From: an uncultured Sulfolobales archaeon
GTDB taxonomy: Archaea > Thermoproteota > Thermoprotei_A > Sulfolobales > Desulfurococcaceae
Direction of reading: 5' to 3'
NCBI GenBank assembly: GCA_938003605.1
Contig: CALKYD010000066.1
Coordinates: forward strand, 1-5,081
DNA length: 5,081 bases
How positions within the stretch are numbered: position 1 is the stretch's first letter; the number at the start of each line of letters is the position of its first letter. The translations under genes were made by a program, and so were the position numbers. Below the pieces are notes generated by a model. That model was given only the letters and a program-made list of their open reading frames with translations. It was not told where the DNA came from and searched no databases. Positions 1 to 5,081 of this stretch are shown piece after piece.

Positions 1-2
1 AT

Positions 3-86
3 AGAGTGAGGCTTACCGACGGCATTAATGATGTAAGCATCATATACGTGTTGAGGTGTGTTAAAGAGGGAGTAGTTGGAGTTTAA
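3..86 (+). CDS. C-terminal end of an unidentified protein (5' truncated by the window edge)
   Basis: Frame 3 is open from the left edge for 27 sense codons and closes with TAA at 84-86. The visible tail begins RVRLTDGINDVSII and ends CVKEGVVGV, a plausible mix of charged residues and beta-branched hydrophobics for the end of a soluble domain. Its codons (AGA, AGG, ATA, GTA, GGA) match the neighbouring genes. The other two forward frames stop within the first eight bases. I do not recognise the family and assign no function. The gene would converge on the ligase gene, whose stop codon lies 58 bp further on. An opposite-strand frame is also open across 1-43, so the strand is favoured by codon use only and is not proven. 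Confidence 0.5.
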   Translation, partial: RVRLTDGINDVSIIYVLRCVKEGVVGV

Positions 87-109
87 TCAGTTGAGAGCTC
101 GATATCACT

Positions 110-122
110 GCCTTAAAAAGGC
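110..122 (-). terminator. Possible U-tract terminator for the ligase operon
   Basis: On the minus strand a TTTTT run (plus-strand AAAAA, 115-119) lies about 26-30 nt beyond the TAG stop of the ligase gene, inside a short inverted repeat (GCCTT at 110-114, AAGGC at 118-122). Archaeal termination commonly uses T-rich tracts just past the stop codon, so this is the best candidate in the convergent spacer. The tract is short and overlaps the stem instead of following it, so the call is tentative. Confidence 0.35.
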
Positions 123-144
123 TCAACCGGTTCACTAATCATCA

Positions 145-1038
145 CTACTTCCTAGCTCTAGATACTACATACTCTATAATATGCTCTGCTGGATTCACTC
201 CAGTAGCCATCATTAACCCCCTCCACTGTGGAGATGCATTTACTTCAATGACGTACCTACAGTTGTCCATGCTGACTACGATGTCTACTCCAGCGTAGTC
301 TAAGTCAAGGGCTTTAGATGCTTTAATGCCGAGTTCGTATAGCTCAGGGTCGTCGCTCTCCTTTAATGCAATTCCCTTCGCTCCTTGAGCTATGTTGGTC
401 TTCCAGCCTCTCGAAATGACTCTCTTCATTGCGCCTACGACTCTTTCACCTACAATGAACACTCTCACGTCGTAGCCTGGCTTAGGTATGTACTTCTGGA
501 TGTACGTTGGCTGCTTAAATGCGTTAAGGCTCTTGCTTATTTGAAAAGCTACATCAGTATTACTTACCAATGTTGATCCAAGCCCCAGGCTCCCTATTAT
601 AGGCTTGAAGACGCTTGAACCCATTTTTTCAACAGCCTTCATAGCTGTAAACGGATTTTCCGTAACTATTGTTTCAGGAACTCTTATGTTTGAACTATGT
701 AGCTTCACTAAAGCAGTCCACTTATCCCTTGCCTGAAACATTGATGTAGGCTTATTTATTACTACTGTCCCTGAGAGCCTGAGCGTGTCGAGAATGCCCA
801 TCCTCTTCACTAACTGCTCAACGCTTGGATTTATGCCTAAGCTTCTCACAATAGCTGCATCTACGTTAAACCCCTTTGTGAACGGCTGTATGACCACTCC
901 TCTGTCAGTTATTGCAGCGTCTATATCTTGAATTCTGTAGTACCTGGCTACATGGCCTTTCCTCCTAGCGCACTTCATTAATTCACTGACGCTCCACGTC
1001 GGTGTACTTGAGTGGTGGACTACGGCTATTTTAGCCAA
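145..1038 (-). CDS. RimK-family ATP-grasp ligase (MptN/CofF-like alpha-L-glutamate ligase)
   Basis: This 297-residue protein has the normal length and layout of the RimK/MptN/CofF/LysX family (COG0189), cytoplasmic enzymes that use ATP to join an amino acid, usually glutamate, to a cofactor or protein carboxylate through an acyl phosphate. An N-terminal pre-ATP-grasp domain (about 1-100) leads to the ATP-grasp fold. Visible elements are RDKW at 104-107, FKPIIGSLGLGS at 144-155 (the nucleotide-binding lysine and glycine loop), QKYIPKPGYDVRVF at 181-194, and the metal-binding acidic residues D252 and E265 with N267 in VIEVNASPQW. The ending QWRGL..ATGVN resembles methanogen MptN, the tetrahydromethanopterin glutamate ligase, more than LysX, and no LysW is nearby. 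A pterin-type cofactor is therefore a reasonable but unproven substrate. The start is TTG: no ATG, GTG or other TTG exists between it and the upstream in-frame TAA, and a strong GGGAGGGG lies 6 nt before it. It is probably co-transcribed behind the membrane protein gene 34 nt upstream. Confidence 0.88.
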   Translation of the reverse strand: MAKIAVVHHSSTPTWSVSELMKCARRKGHVARYYRIQDIDAAITDRGVVIQPFTKGFNVDAAIVRSLGINPSVEQLVKRMGILDTLRLSGTVVINKPTSMFQARDKWTALVKLHSSNIRVPETIVTENPFTAMKAVEKMGSSVFKPIIGSLGLGSTLVSNTDVAFQISKSLNAFKQPTYIQKYIPKPGYDVRVFIVGERVVGAMKRVISRGWKTNIAQGAKGIALKESDDPELYELGIKASKALDLDYAGVDIVVSMDNCRYVIEVNASPQWRGLMMATGVNPAEHIIEYVVSRARK

Positions 1039-1044
1039 GTTAGA

Positions 1045-1052
1045 CCCCTCCC
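1045..1052 (-). promoter_or_regulatory. Shine-Dalgarno site of the RimK-family ligase
   Basis: The minus strand reads GGGAGGGG, ending 6 nt before the TTG codon at 1038-1036. It contains the full GGAGG core complementary to the archaeal 16S 3' end. It decides the start, because TTG is the only ordinary start codon between here and the in-frame TAA upstream. Confidence 0.75.
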
Positions 1053-1072
1053 ACTTCTGGATACCTTATGCC

Positions 1073-1423
1073 TCATTTAAGTCTGCTTAGACGTACTGCT
1101 GCAATAACTATGCTCACTAATGCTATAACTGATGTAGATGCGACGTACGCTATTAGTGAAGTTGTTTGAACAGCGTTGATGAATAGCCCTGTAGCTAGTC
1201 CAAAGACTATTGAGAGAACGTGGAGTGAAATTATGGAGAATGAGTCAAGCCAACTTACGTAAGGTCTTGAAGCCAAGTAATTGCTATAGCAAATAACTAG
1301 GGCAATTAAGGCTGTGCCGTAAATTATTGATTCAATGGAGAAAGCAGCAGATGTATACATAGAGGATAGGTAAGCCAGCAGCATTGATAAGGCTAAAGCC
1401 TTTCTACTCAATAGGGCTTTCAT
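1073..1423 (-). CDS. Small four-helix integral membrane protein, unknown function
   Basis: I do not recognise this 116-residue protein. It is almost entirely hydrophobic, with four likely transmembrane segments near residues 8-28, 31-50, 60-84 and 88-111. There are short basic ends (MKALLSRK at the start, RLSRLK at the finish) and a polar turn ASRPYVSWLD around 51-60. No conserved catalytic or metal-binding motif is visible; the only cysteine is C45. The ATG start is firm, because an in-frame TGA sits 9 nt upstream with only two codons between. GTGAGG, 4 nt before the ATG, is a weak ribosome binding site, and a TATA-like box lies about 35 nt upstream. It is the first gene of a likely two-gene unit with the RimK-family ligase, whose TTG follows the TGA stop after 34 nt. 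That proximity alone does not show a functional link. Confidence 0.75.
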   Translation of the reverse strand: MKALLSRKALALSMLLAYLSSMYTSAAFSIESIIYGTALIALVICYSNYLASRPYVSWLDSFSIISLHVLSIVFGLATGLFINAVQTTSLIAYVASTSVIALVSIVIAAVRLSRLK

Positions 1424-1456
1424 AAAGCCTCACTGGAGTAAGTATATGGAGTACAG

Positions 1457-1472
1457 TAAATAAAGGCTTTCC
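1457..1472 (-). promoter_or_regulatory. Promoter of the membrane protein-ligase operon (BRE plus TATA box)
   Basis: The minus strand reads GGGAAAGCCTTTATTTA: a purine-rich BRE (GGGAAA) joined to a TATA-like box TTTATTTA at 1464-1457. A start site about 26 nt past the box centre would fall near 1434, giving a leader of roughly 10 nt that still includes the weak GTGAGG site before the ATG at 1423. Spacing and composition match archaeal TBP/TFB promoters. Confidence 0.5.
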
Positions 1473-1571
1473 CTAAGCTAAAGTTGAGTACATACGTGAG
1501 AGACTTCGCAGAATTGCTGTAAGGGCTACTTGTTGGGCTCCGAGAGCGATAATAGTGATTAATGCTTTAGG

Positions 1572-1584
1572 AGCTACAGTAGCT
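1572..1584. promoter_or_regulatory. Perfect 6-bp dyad upstream of the DUF72 gene, possible operator
   Basis: AGCTACAGTAGCT is an exact inverted repeat with 6-bp arms around a single central base. It sits 5 nt before the GGTGA ribosome binding site of the DUF72 gene. Weak AT-rich elements, GATAATAG (1548-1555) and ATTAATG (1558-1564), are the only TATA candidates nearby. Either would place the transcription start in or just beyond the dyad, a typical position for an archaeal repressor site. The arms are short enough for chance occurrence. Confidence 0.3.
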
Positions 1585-1589
1585 TAAGC

Positions 1590-1594
1590 GGTGA
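1590..1594 (+). promoter_or_regulatory. Shine-Dalgarno site of the DUF72 gene
   Basis: GGTGA ends 6 nt before the TTG at 1601 and matches part of GGAGGTGAT, the complement of the archaeal 16S tail. Its last three bases (TGA, 1592-1594) are also the in-frame stop just upstream of the gene, which leaves TTG 1601 as the only possible ordinary start at this end of the frame. Confidence 0.6.
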
Positions 1595-1600
1595 AAGTGC

Positions 1601-2302
1601 TTGGAGATTTACGTAGGTACGTCAGGCTGGCTATACGACTGGAATAAGGGAAGATCACTTGATTGGTACGCTAAGTACAGCACGCTCAATGCAGTAGAGC
1701 TAAACGCCTCCTTCTACAGGTACCCTTACTTAAGCCAGGTTAAGTCGTGGAGAGTCCGTGGAAGAACCCTTAGATGGGCCATCAAAGTCCATAACTCGAT
1801 CACTCACTTAAGGAAGCTTTCTCAAAAAGCTCTCAACAACTGGCTTAAGTTTAGGGAGTTGTTTAAGCCAATGGATGAACTCATAGACTTCTACTTATTT
1901 CAACTACCTCCATCAATGAAGGCGTGTAGGGAGAACTTAAGTAAAGTGAAGGCATTTGCCCAAAGCACTGGGCTTAAGGATAGGTTTGCAGTAGAGTTCA
2001 GGCATGAGTCGTGGTTTAATGACGAAGTTCTTAGGGAGCTTGAGCCCCTGGGAATAACTGTTGTCTCAATAGATTCACCCATTGGCACATTTATTTGGAG
2101 CTCCAACAAGATCATGTACTTGAGGATGCATGGCAGAAGCTCTTGGTACATACACGATTACTCTATGGAAGAACTAGAGGGGCTCGTCAATCAAATCACT
2201 GAACTGAAGCCCCTCAAACTATATGTGTTCTTCAATAACAACCACTGGATGCTTGATAACGCTAAGTCCATGTTGAGTATGTTGAATAAATTGCTTTCCT
2301 AA
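1601..2302 (+). CDS. DUF72 (YecE-like) TIM-barrel protein
   Basis: This is a 233-residue member of the DUF72/COG1801 family (YecE-like), widespread in bacteria and archaea, predicted TIM barrels whose reaction is not established. The family signatures appear in order: GTSGWLYDW at 6-14, VELNASFYRYP at 32-42, ITH at 67-69, FQLPPS at 100-105, EFRHESW at 132-138, RMHG at 175-178 and FFNNNH at 210-215 followed by DNA at 219-221. The length is normal and nothing suggests truncation. The final motif departs slightly from the common FNN...GxAxxNA form, since WML occupies the GxA position. The start is TTG because an in-frame TGA lies two codons upstream, and GGTGA provides the ribosome binding site. 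The gene is monocistronic here: it diverges from the membrane protein operon and converges with the protease gene, the two stop codons being 10 nt apart. Family assignment is firm, biochemical role unknown. Confidence 0.92.
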   Translation: MEIYVGTSGWLYDWNKGRSLDWYAKYSTLNAVELNASFYRYPYLSQVKSWRVRGRTLRWAIKVHNSITHLRKLSQKALNNWLKFRELFKPMDELIDFYLFQLPPSMKACRENLSKVKAFAQSTGLKDRFAVEFRHESWFNDEVLRELEPLGITVVSIDSPIGTFIWSSNKIMYLRMHGRSSWYIHDYSMEELEGLVNQITELKPLKLYVFFNNNHWMLDNAKSMLSMLNKLLS

Positions 2303-2312
2303 ACTCAATGAA

Positions 2313-4241
2313 TTACTGCCCCCCGGCGTTTCTCGAGCTCTTCAACAAATACATGGCTGTGAGTCCGACAGCTAGTCCTGCAGCAAAGGATGCCAGCATC
2401 ATTAAATACCATAAGTTAGCCAGGCCTTCTCCAAGAGCTTTACTGGGCCCACTGGGGGTTTCTTGAGGAGGTGTGTTAGTTAACTGAATTAATTGGGGGG
2501 CTGTAGTCAGCGTTAAGGCAGCCTTAGAGTAAAGTATTGACATAATGTATGAGACTAACGCGTCATCCATAGCTTCATTGTCTTCAGCCTCCACGCCGTA
2601 ATGATAGTAGTAGATGGCCATAAGTGATGAGAAGTTCGCTGAACAAAGGGAGAATAAAGCCTCTCCGCCCACGGCTTTAGCCAGCTCCCTATCTACTTCC
2701 TCACTCACGCTGAATAGACTGTGTATAGCTGCAATTCCGTAGGCTGATGCATAGATGCTTTCCCCCAACACTCCAATAGAGTCGCCTACCACAAGAGCTT
2801 TCGCAGCCCTATTGATGTGTTCTTTGGCTGCTTCGTAGTCTGAAGAGCTTACCCCAAGGTCTTCTATGAGGGTTTGGGCATACGATACGACGCTGTCAGC
2901 CATAGCGTAAAGCATTGTAGTTAGAGTAGGAAGAGAGTTAGCGTCAATAAGCTCCCCTCTCCAATCATGAAACACTGTGGATAAGTTCATCCATAGCTCA
3001 ACTGTATATGCTCTCACATAGCTGTATGAGAGGTAGTTGATGACTGTAGCTGTATCAGTTGAGTTCAGTGATTTAGAGAAGCTCTCTTGAGCGTCGTTGA
3101 ATCTAACCTTGGCTCCAGCCAATAGCTCGATTACAGGGTGACTTATGTACTGATCGCGGTTTTGCCAAGAGATCTTTTCGTAGAGCTCAACTAGAGTTGA
3201 GTTAACTAAATCACTTAACTCACGGATTGTGCATTCATTTGAGTATACTCTAGCTAACCACAGCGCATAAGTTGATGCATATAGGGCTCTAAAAGCCACG
3301 TTAATTCCTAAAAGAACGTAGTTATTTGAAATTAAATCCTCAGCCCGGCTAACTAACTCACTTGTGCTCTGAACAACTTTTCTCAGAGAGCTTCTATAAA
3401 CATAGCTGATTTTATTCAGCAATTCATTCGCCTGTTCTAAGTTGCTTCTAGATAAGTTAACCATGTTTTCCGCGTGAGCCTTAATGCTTTTGAGAAAGCT
3501 TGCCGGGAGATCCACCACGTTGGCTGAACACTCGACAGTGTAATTAGTGAAGTACGCTAAGGCATCTCTAACAGTCTTTACTTCAATTACTTTAACGCCT
3601 AGCTTAGAGCCGTATTCCACTAAGTCTATCTGTCTATAAGTAGTTTTACTAACGGTGCCCCAAGGCAGTTTCTGTGTTTCAACTACCTGCTCAACGTACA
3701 TTCTTTGGCCAAAGGGTATCAAGAATACTTTGAACCCTGCTCTAGCTGATGCCTCAATCTTCTCCCTCAATCCCCCCACGGGCCCTATCGATCCATCAGG
3801 GTTTATCATGCCAGTCATAGTTGTGTCTGGGCTTAGAGTAGTGTTCAGTAATAGCGATATGAATCCAACAGTCATTAGTGCGCCGGCGCTGGGTCCCCCA
3901 ATTATTGCTGTATTTGACTCCATTTCAACGAAGTAATCGTATTTGAAGTAGCTGATCCCCGAAATACTTGATGCCACGAGAGCTGCTACTCTAGCTGAAG
4001 CCTGCGTATCCAGCTCAGTTAGAGGTGTAGCTGAAAAGAATACTTTGCCTAAGCCAGGGTAAGCTATTGTTAAAACTACCTTAGACATTATTCCGCCTCC
4101 TCCACTGCTAACGGCTGGAGCATAAACAGTTACACTCATTGACGACGAGTACTGAGTGTAGACTGCTGCATTAACTAGTGATGTAGTGAGAATTACGAGG
4201 AGAAGAATTGTTGAAGCAACCTTCAAGTAAGGCCACCTCAT
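2313..4241 (-). CDS. Exported, membrane-anchored Lon-fold (S16-type) serine protease, archaeal COG1750 type
   Basis: This 642-residue protein has a signal peptide (residues 1-26, hydrophobic core STILLLVILTTSLV) and a Lon-type proteolytic domain at about 35-230. The domain carries the Ser-Lys dyad: S118 in GGPSAG, and K161 in GPVGGLREKIEASARAGF, followed by VFLIP. The 43-residue spacing equals that of S679 and K722 in E. coli Lon. There is no AAA+ ATPase domain. Residues about 240-600 form a long, mostly helical region rich in Ser, Tyr and Ala that I cannot assign. A proline-rich linker (about 581-600) precedes one transmembrane helix (609-633) and a short tail, KSSRNAGGQ. Seven N-glycosylation sequons (N133, N233, N262, N347, N393, N419, N536) fit an outside location. 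The predicted form is a type I anchored extracytoplasmic protease, and its substrate is unknown. The ATG is preceded directly by an in-frame TAA. There is no Shine-Dalgarno site, but a TATA box 26-32 nt upstream suggests leaderless translation. Confidence 0.9.
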   Translation of the reverse strand: MRWPYLKVASTILLLVILTTSLVNAAVYTQYSSSMSVTVYAPAVSSGGGGIMSKVVLTIAYPGLGKVFFSATPLTELDTQASARVAALVASSISGISYFKYDYFVEMESNTAIIGGPSAGALMTVGFISLLLNTTLSPDTTMTGMINPDGSIGPVGGLREKIEASARAGFKVFLIPFGQRMYVEQVVETQKLPWGTVSKTTYRQIDLVEYGSKLGVKVIEVKTVRDALAYFTNYTVECSANVVDLPASFLKSIKAHAENMVNLSRSNLEQANELLNKISYVYRSSLRKVVQSTSELVSRAEDLISNNYVLLGINVAFRALYASTYALWLARVYSNECTIRELSDLVNSTLVELYEKISWQNRDQYISHPVIELLAGAKVRFNDAQESFSKSLNSTDTATVINYLSYSYVRAYTVELWMNLSTVFHDWRGELIDANSLPTLTTMLYAMADSVVSYAQTLIEDLGVSSSDYEAAKEHINRAAKALVVGDSIGVLGESIYASAYGIAAIHSLFSVSEEVDRELAKAVGGEALFSLCSANFSSLMAIYYYHYGVEAEDNEAMDDALVSYIMSILYSKAALTLTTAPQLIQLTNTPPQETPSGPSKALGEGLANLWYLMMLASFAAGLAVGLTAMYLLKSSRNAGGQ

Positions 4242-4266
4242 TTAGGGAGGTTATAGCTTTGAACAC

Positions 4267-4273
4267 TTTATAA
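4267..4273 (-). promoter_or_regulatory. TATA box of the protease gene, implying a leaderless mRNA
   Basis: The minus strand reads AAAGCTTATAAAG, with TTATAAA at 4273-4267 and a purine-rich BRE-like stretch before it. The box centre lies 29 nt before the ATG at 4241, so a start about 26 nt downstream would fall within a few bases of the start codon. The minus strand has no GGAGG or GGTGA between the box and the ATG (it reads CCTCCC there), consistent with a leaderless transcript. Confidence 0.65.
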
Positions 4274-4275
4274 GC

Positions 4276-4283
4276 TTTATTAA
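4276..4283 (+). promoter_or_regulatory. Candidate TATA box of thiI
   Basis: TTTATTAA on the plus strand would place transcription start near 4305, leaving a leader of about 18 nt that contains the GGGGTGG site before TTG 4323. The near-palindromic TTTATAA at 4267-4273 also reads as a TATA box in this direction and would start near 4296. The sequence does not show which is used. Confidence 0.45.
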
Positions 4284-4310
4284 TTAACCCTAAGAACGAG
4301 TGCGTTCAGT

Positions 4311-4317
4311 GGGGTGG
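4311..4317 (+). promoter_or_regulatory. Likely ribosome binding site of thiI
   Basis: GGGGTGG resembles the GGAGGTG complement of the archaeal 16S tail and ends 5 nt before TTG 4323. It favours that codon over the in-frame GTG at 4314, which overlaps the site itself and has no such motif upstream, and over the GTG at 4335, which also lacks one. Confidence 0.5.
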
Positions 4318-4322
4318 CTTTA

Positions 4323-5081
4323 TTGACTGTCTGGGTGCTGTTAGTTAGGTATGGTGAAGTAGCGATAAAGGGGAGGGCTACGAGGAGCTTCATGGAGAGA
4401 AGGCTCATCGATAACTTAAGTGACGCACTGAGCAGGAACGCGATCCCCTATAGTAAGGTAGTCAGAGTCCCAGGTAGAATAATAATTGGCTCATTTAACA
4501 ACGAGGAGGAGGCACTGAATGCTTCAGAACACATAGCTAGAGTAATGGGTGTTGTAAGCGTATCTCCATCAATTATAGCAAGATTCACTAACGTTGAAGA
4601 CATAGTTAGGAAATCCCTCGAGTTCTTTAAGGATAGAGTTAGAGGGGAAAGCTTTGCAGTATACGTCAATAGAGTTGGCGTACATGAATTCACAAGCATA
4701 GATCTTGAGAGAGCCGTTGGGTGGAAGATAAAGGAGTCCACAGGCCTTAAAGTAGATCTAGAGGAGCCAGATTACACTGCCTACATAGAGGTTAGAGGCA
4801 AGTACGTATACTTATACGACAAAGTAGTCAGTGGCCCAGGGGGCTTACCCATAGGTAGTGAGGGAGTAGTCCTATCTCTATTCAGCGGTGGAATAGACTC
4901 TCCAGTAGCCACGTGGTACGCTATGAGGAGGGGGTGTAGAGTAGACATGGTTTTATTCAACCTGGGAGGCGAAGAGCAGGTTAGGAGTGTATTAAAGGTG
5001 GCAGGAGTTCTTGTAAAAAGGTGGGCTTATGGATTTGAGCCGCGGCTACACGTAGTGGACTTAAGGAACTTAGTGCCGAGA
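4323..5081 (+). CDS. thiI: ThiI-type tRNA sulfurtransferase, THUMP plus PP-loop (3' truncated by the window edge)
   Basis: The first 253 residues of ThiI are visible. ThiI adenylates tRNA uridine 8 and transfers sulfur to make 4-thiouridine, and in many organisms it also supplies sulfur for the thiamine thiazole. The order is canonical: an N-terminal ferredoxin-like part beginning LLVRYGEVAIKG (6-17), a THUMP domain at roughly 70-168, and then the PP-loop adenylation domain starting GPGGLPIGSEGVVLSLFSGG, with the ATP-binding SGGIDSPVA at 188-196. The rest of the AANH domain and any catalytic cysteine or rhodanese domain lie beyond the window. The stretch after the PP-loop (FNLGGEEQVRSVLK, 212-225) replaces the HSPPFTSERAK-like segment of bacterial ThiI. 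The start is chosen as TTG 4323 because GGGGTGG lies 5 nt upstream; GTG 4335 or GTG 4314 remain possible. The gene diverges from the protease gene and shares an 81-bp spacer with it. Confidence 0.9.
   Translation, partial: MTVWVLLVRYGEVAIKGRATRSFMERRLIDNLSDALSRNAIPYSKVVRVPGRIIIGSFNNEEEALNASEHIARVMGVVSVSPSIIARFTNVEDIVRKSLEFFKDRVRGESFAVYVNRVGVHEFTSIDLERAVGWKIKESTGLKVDLEEPDYTAYIEVRGKYVYLYDKVVSGPGGLPIGSEGVVLSLFSGGIDSPVATWYAMRRGCRVDMVLFNLGGEEQVRSVLKVAGVLVKRWAYGFEPRLHVVDLRNLVPR

Noticed and set aside
1..43. Possible minus-strand gene starting with tandem ATG codons and running off the left edge
   Set aside because: No ribosome binding site and only a weak T-rich stretch upstream; the overlapping plus-strand frame has better codon use. 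Not excluded, since only about 14 codons are visible.
385..576. 63-codon open frame on the plus strand
   Set aside because: It lies wholly opposite the ligase ATP-grasp core, has no recognisable domain and no ribosome binding site of its own; it is a shadow of the real gene.
1484..1522. 13-codon frame beginning TTG and ending TAA in the spacer before DUF72
   Set aside because: Very short, no ribosome binding site and no recognisable leader-peptide pattern.
1424..1600. Search for a tRNA, CRISPR repeat or other RNA gene in the 177-bp divergent spacer
   Set aside because: I find no cloverleaf-like arms, no T-loop GGTTCGA-type sequence and no repeated units; only promoter-like elements and the small dyad are seen.
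1900..2151. 83-codon open frame on the minus strand
   Set aside because: It is antisense to the conserved middle of the DUF72 gene (FQLPPS to RMHG motifs), and its translation looks like a random composition.
2624..2642. GTGATGA followed by CTGA, resembling C and D' boxes of an archaeal C/D guide RNA
   Set aside because: It is inside the protease coding sequence, the boxes are only 8 nt apart, and no second C'/D pair follows at the expected distance.
3655..3936. 93-codon open frame on the plus strand
   Set aside because: It is antisense to the protease catalytic domain, including the Ser118 and Lys161 codons, whose conservation explains the open reading.
4244..4250. AGGGAGG on the plus strand in the divergent spacer, a good Shine-Dalgarno match
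   Set aside because: The only start nearby is a TTG at 4259 that reaches a stop after three codons; the motif is on the wrong strand to serve the protease gene.
4448..4741. 97-codon open frame on the minus strand
   Set aside because: It is antisense to the THUMP region of thiI, and its Leu/Thr/Ser-rich translation is typical of a shadow frame.

Overview
The window most likely comes from a thermophilic crenarchaeon (Thermoproteota), but I cannot place it further. Three things point that way. Arginine codons are mostly AGG/AGA and isoleucine codons often ATA. Promoters look archaeal (purine-rich BRE plus a TTTATA-like box about 26 nt before transcription), with GGAGG or GGTGA ribosome binding sites and several TTG starts. 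The gene set is also archaeal: an exported Lon-fold serine protease of the archaeal COG1750 type, a RimK/MptN-type ligase, a DUF72 protein and a THUMP-containing ThiI.

Layout. Bases 1-86 probably hold the last codons of a rightward gene that I do not recognise. It converges on a leftward two-gene unit (1423 down to 145): a small four-helix membrane protein followed, after 34 nt, by a RimK-family ATP-grasp glutamate ligase. A 177-bp divergent spacer (1424-1600) separates this unit from a rightward DUF72 gene (1601-2302). DUF72 converges with a 10-nt gap on the large leftward protease gene (4241 down to 2313). A compact 81-bp divergent spacer (4242-4322) holds promoters for the protease, which is probably transcribed leaderless, and for thiI, which runs off the right edge.

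Function. These are mostly independent housekeeping genes rather than one pathway: amino-acid ligation to a cofactor or protein, an uncharacterised TIM-barrel family, extracytoplasmic proteolysis, and sulfur transfer for 4-thiouridine in tRNA and/or thiamine. Only the membrane protein and the ligase look co-transcribed. I see no CRISPR array, insertion sequence, phage gene, tRNA, rRNA or defence cassette. The parts most worth a second look are the exported Lon-fold protease with its uncharacterised helical ectodomain, the compact divergent promoter in front of it, the dyad upstream of DUF72, and the unassigned membrane protein next to the ligase.
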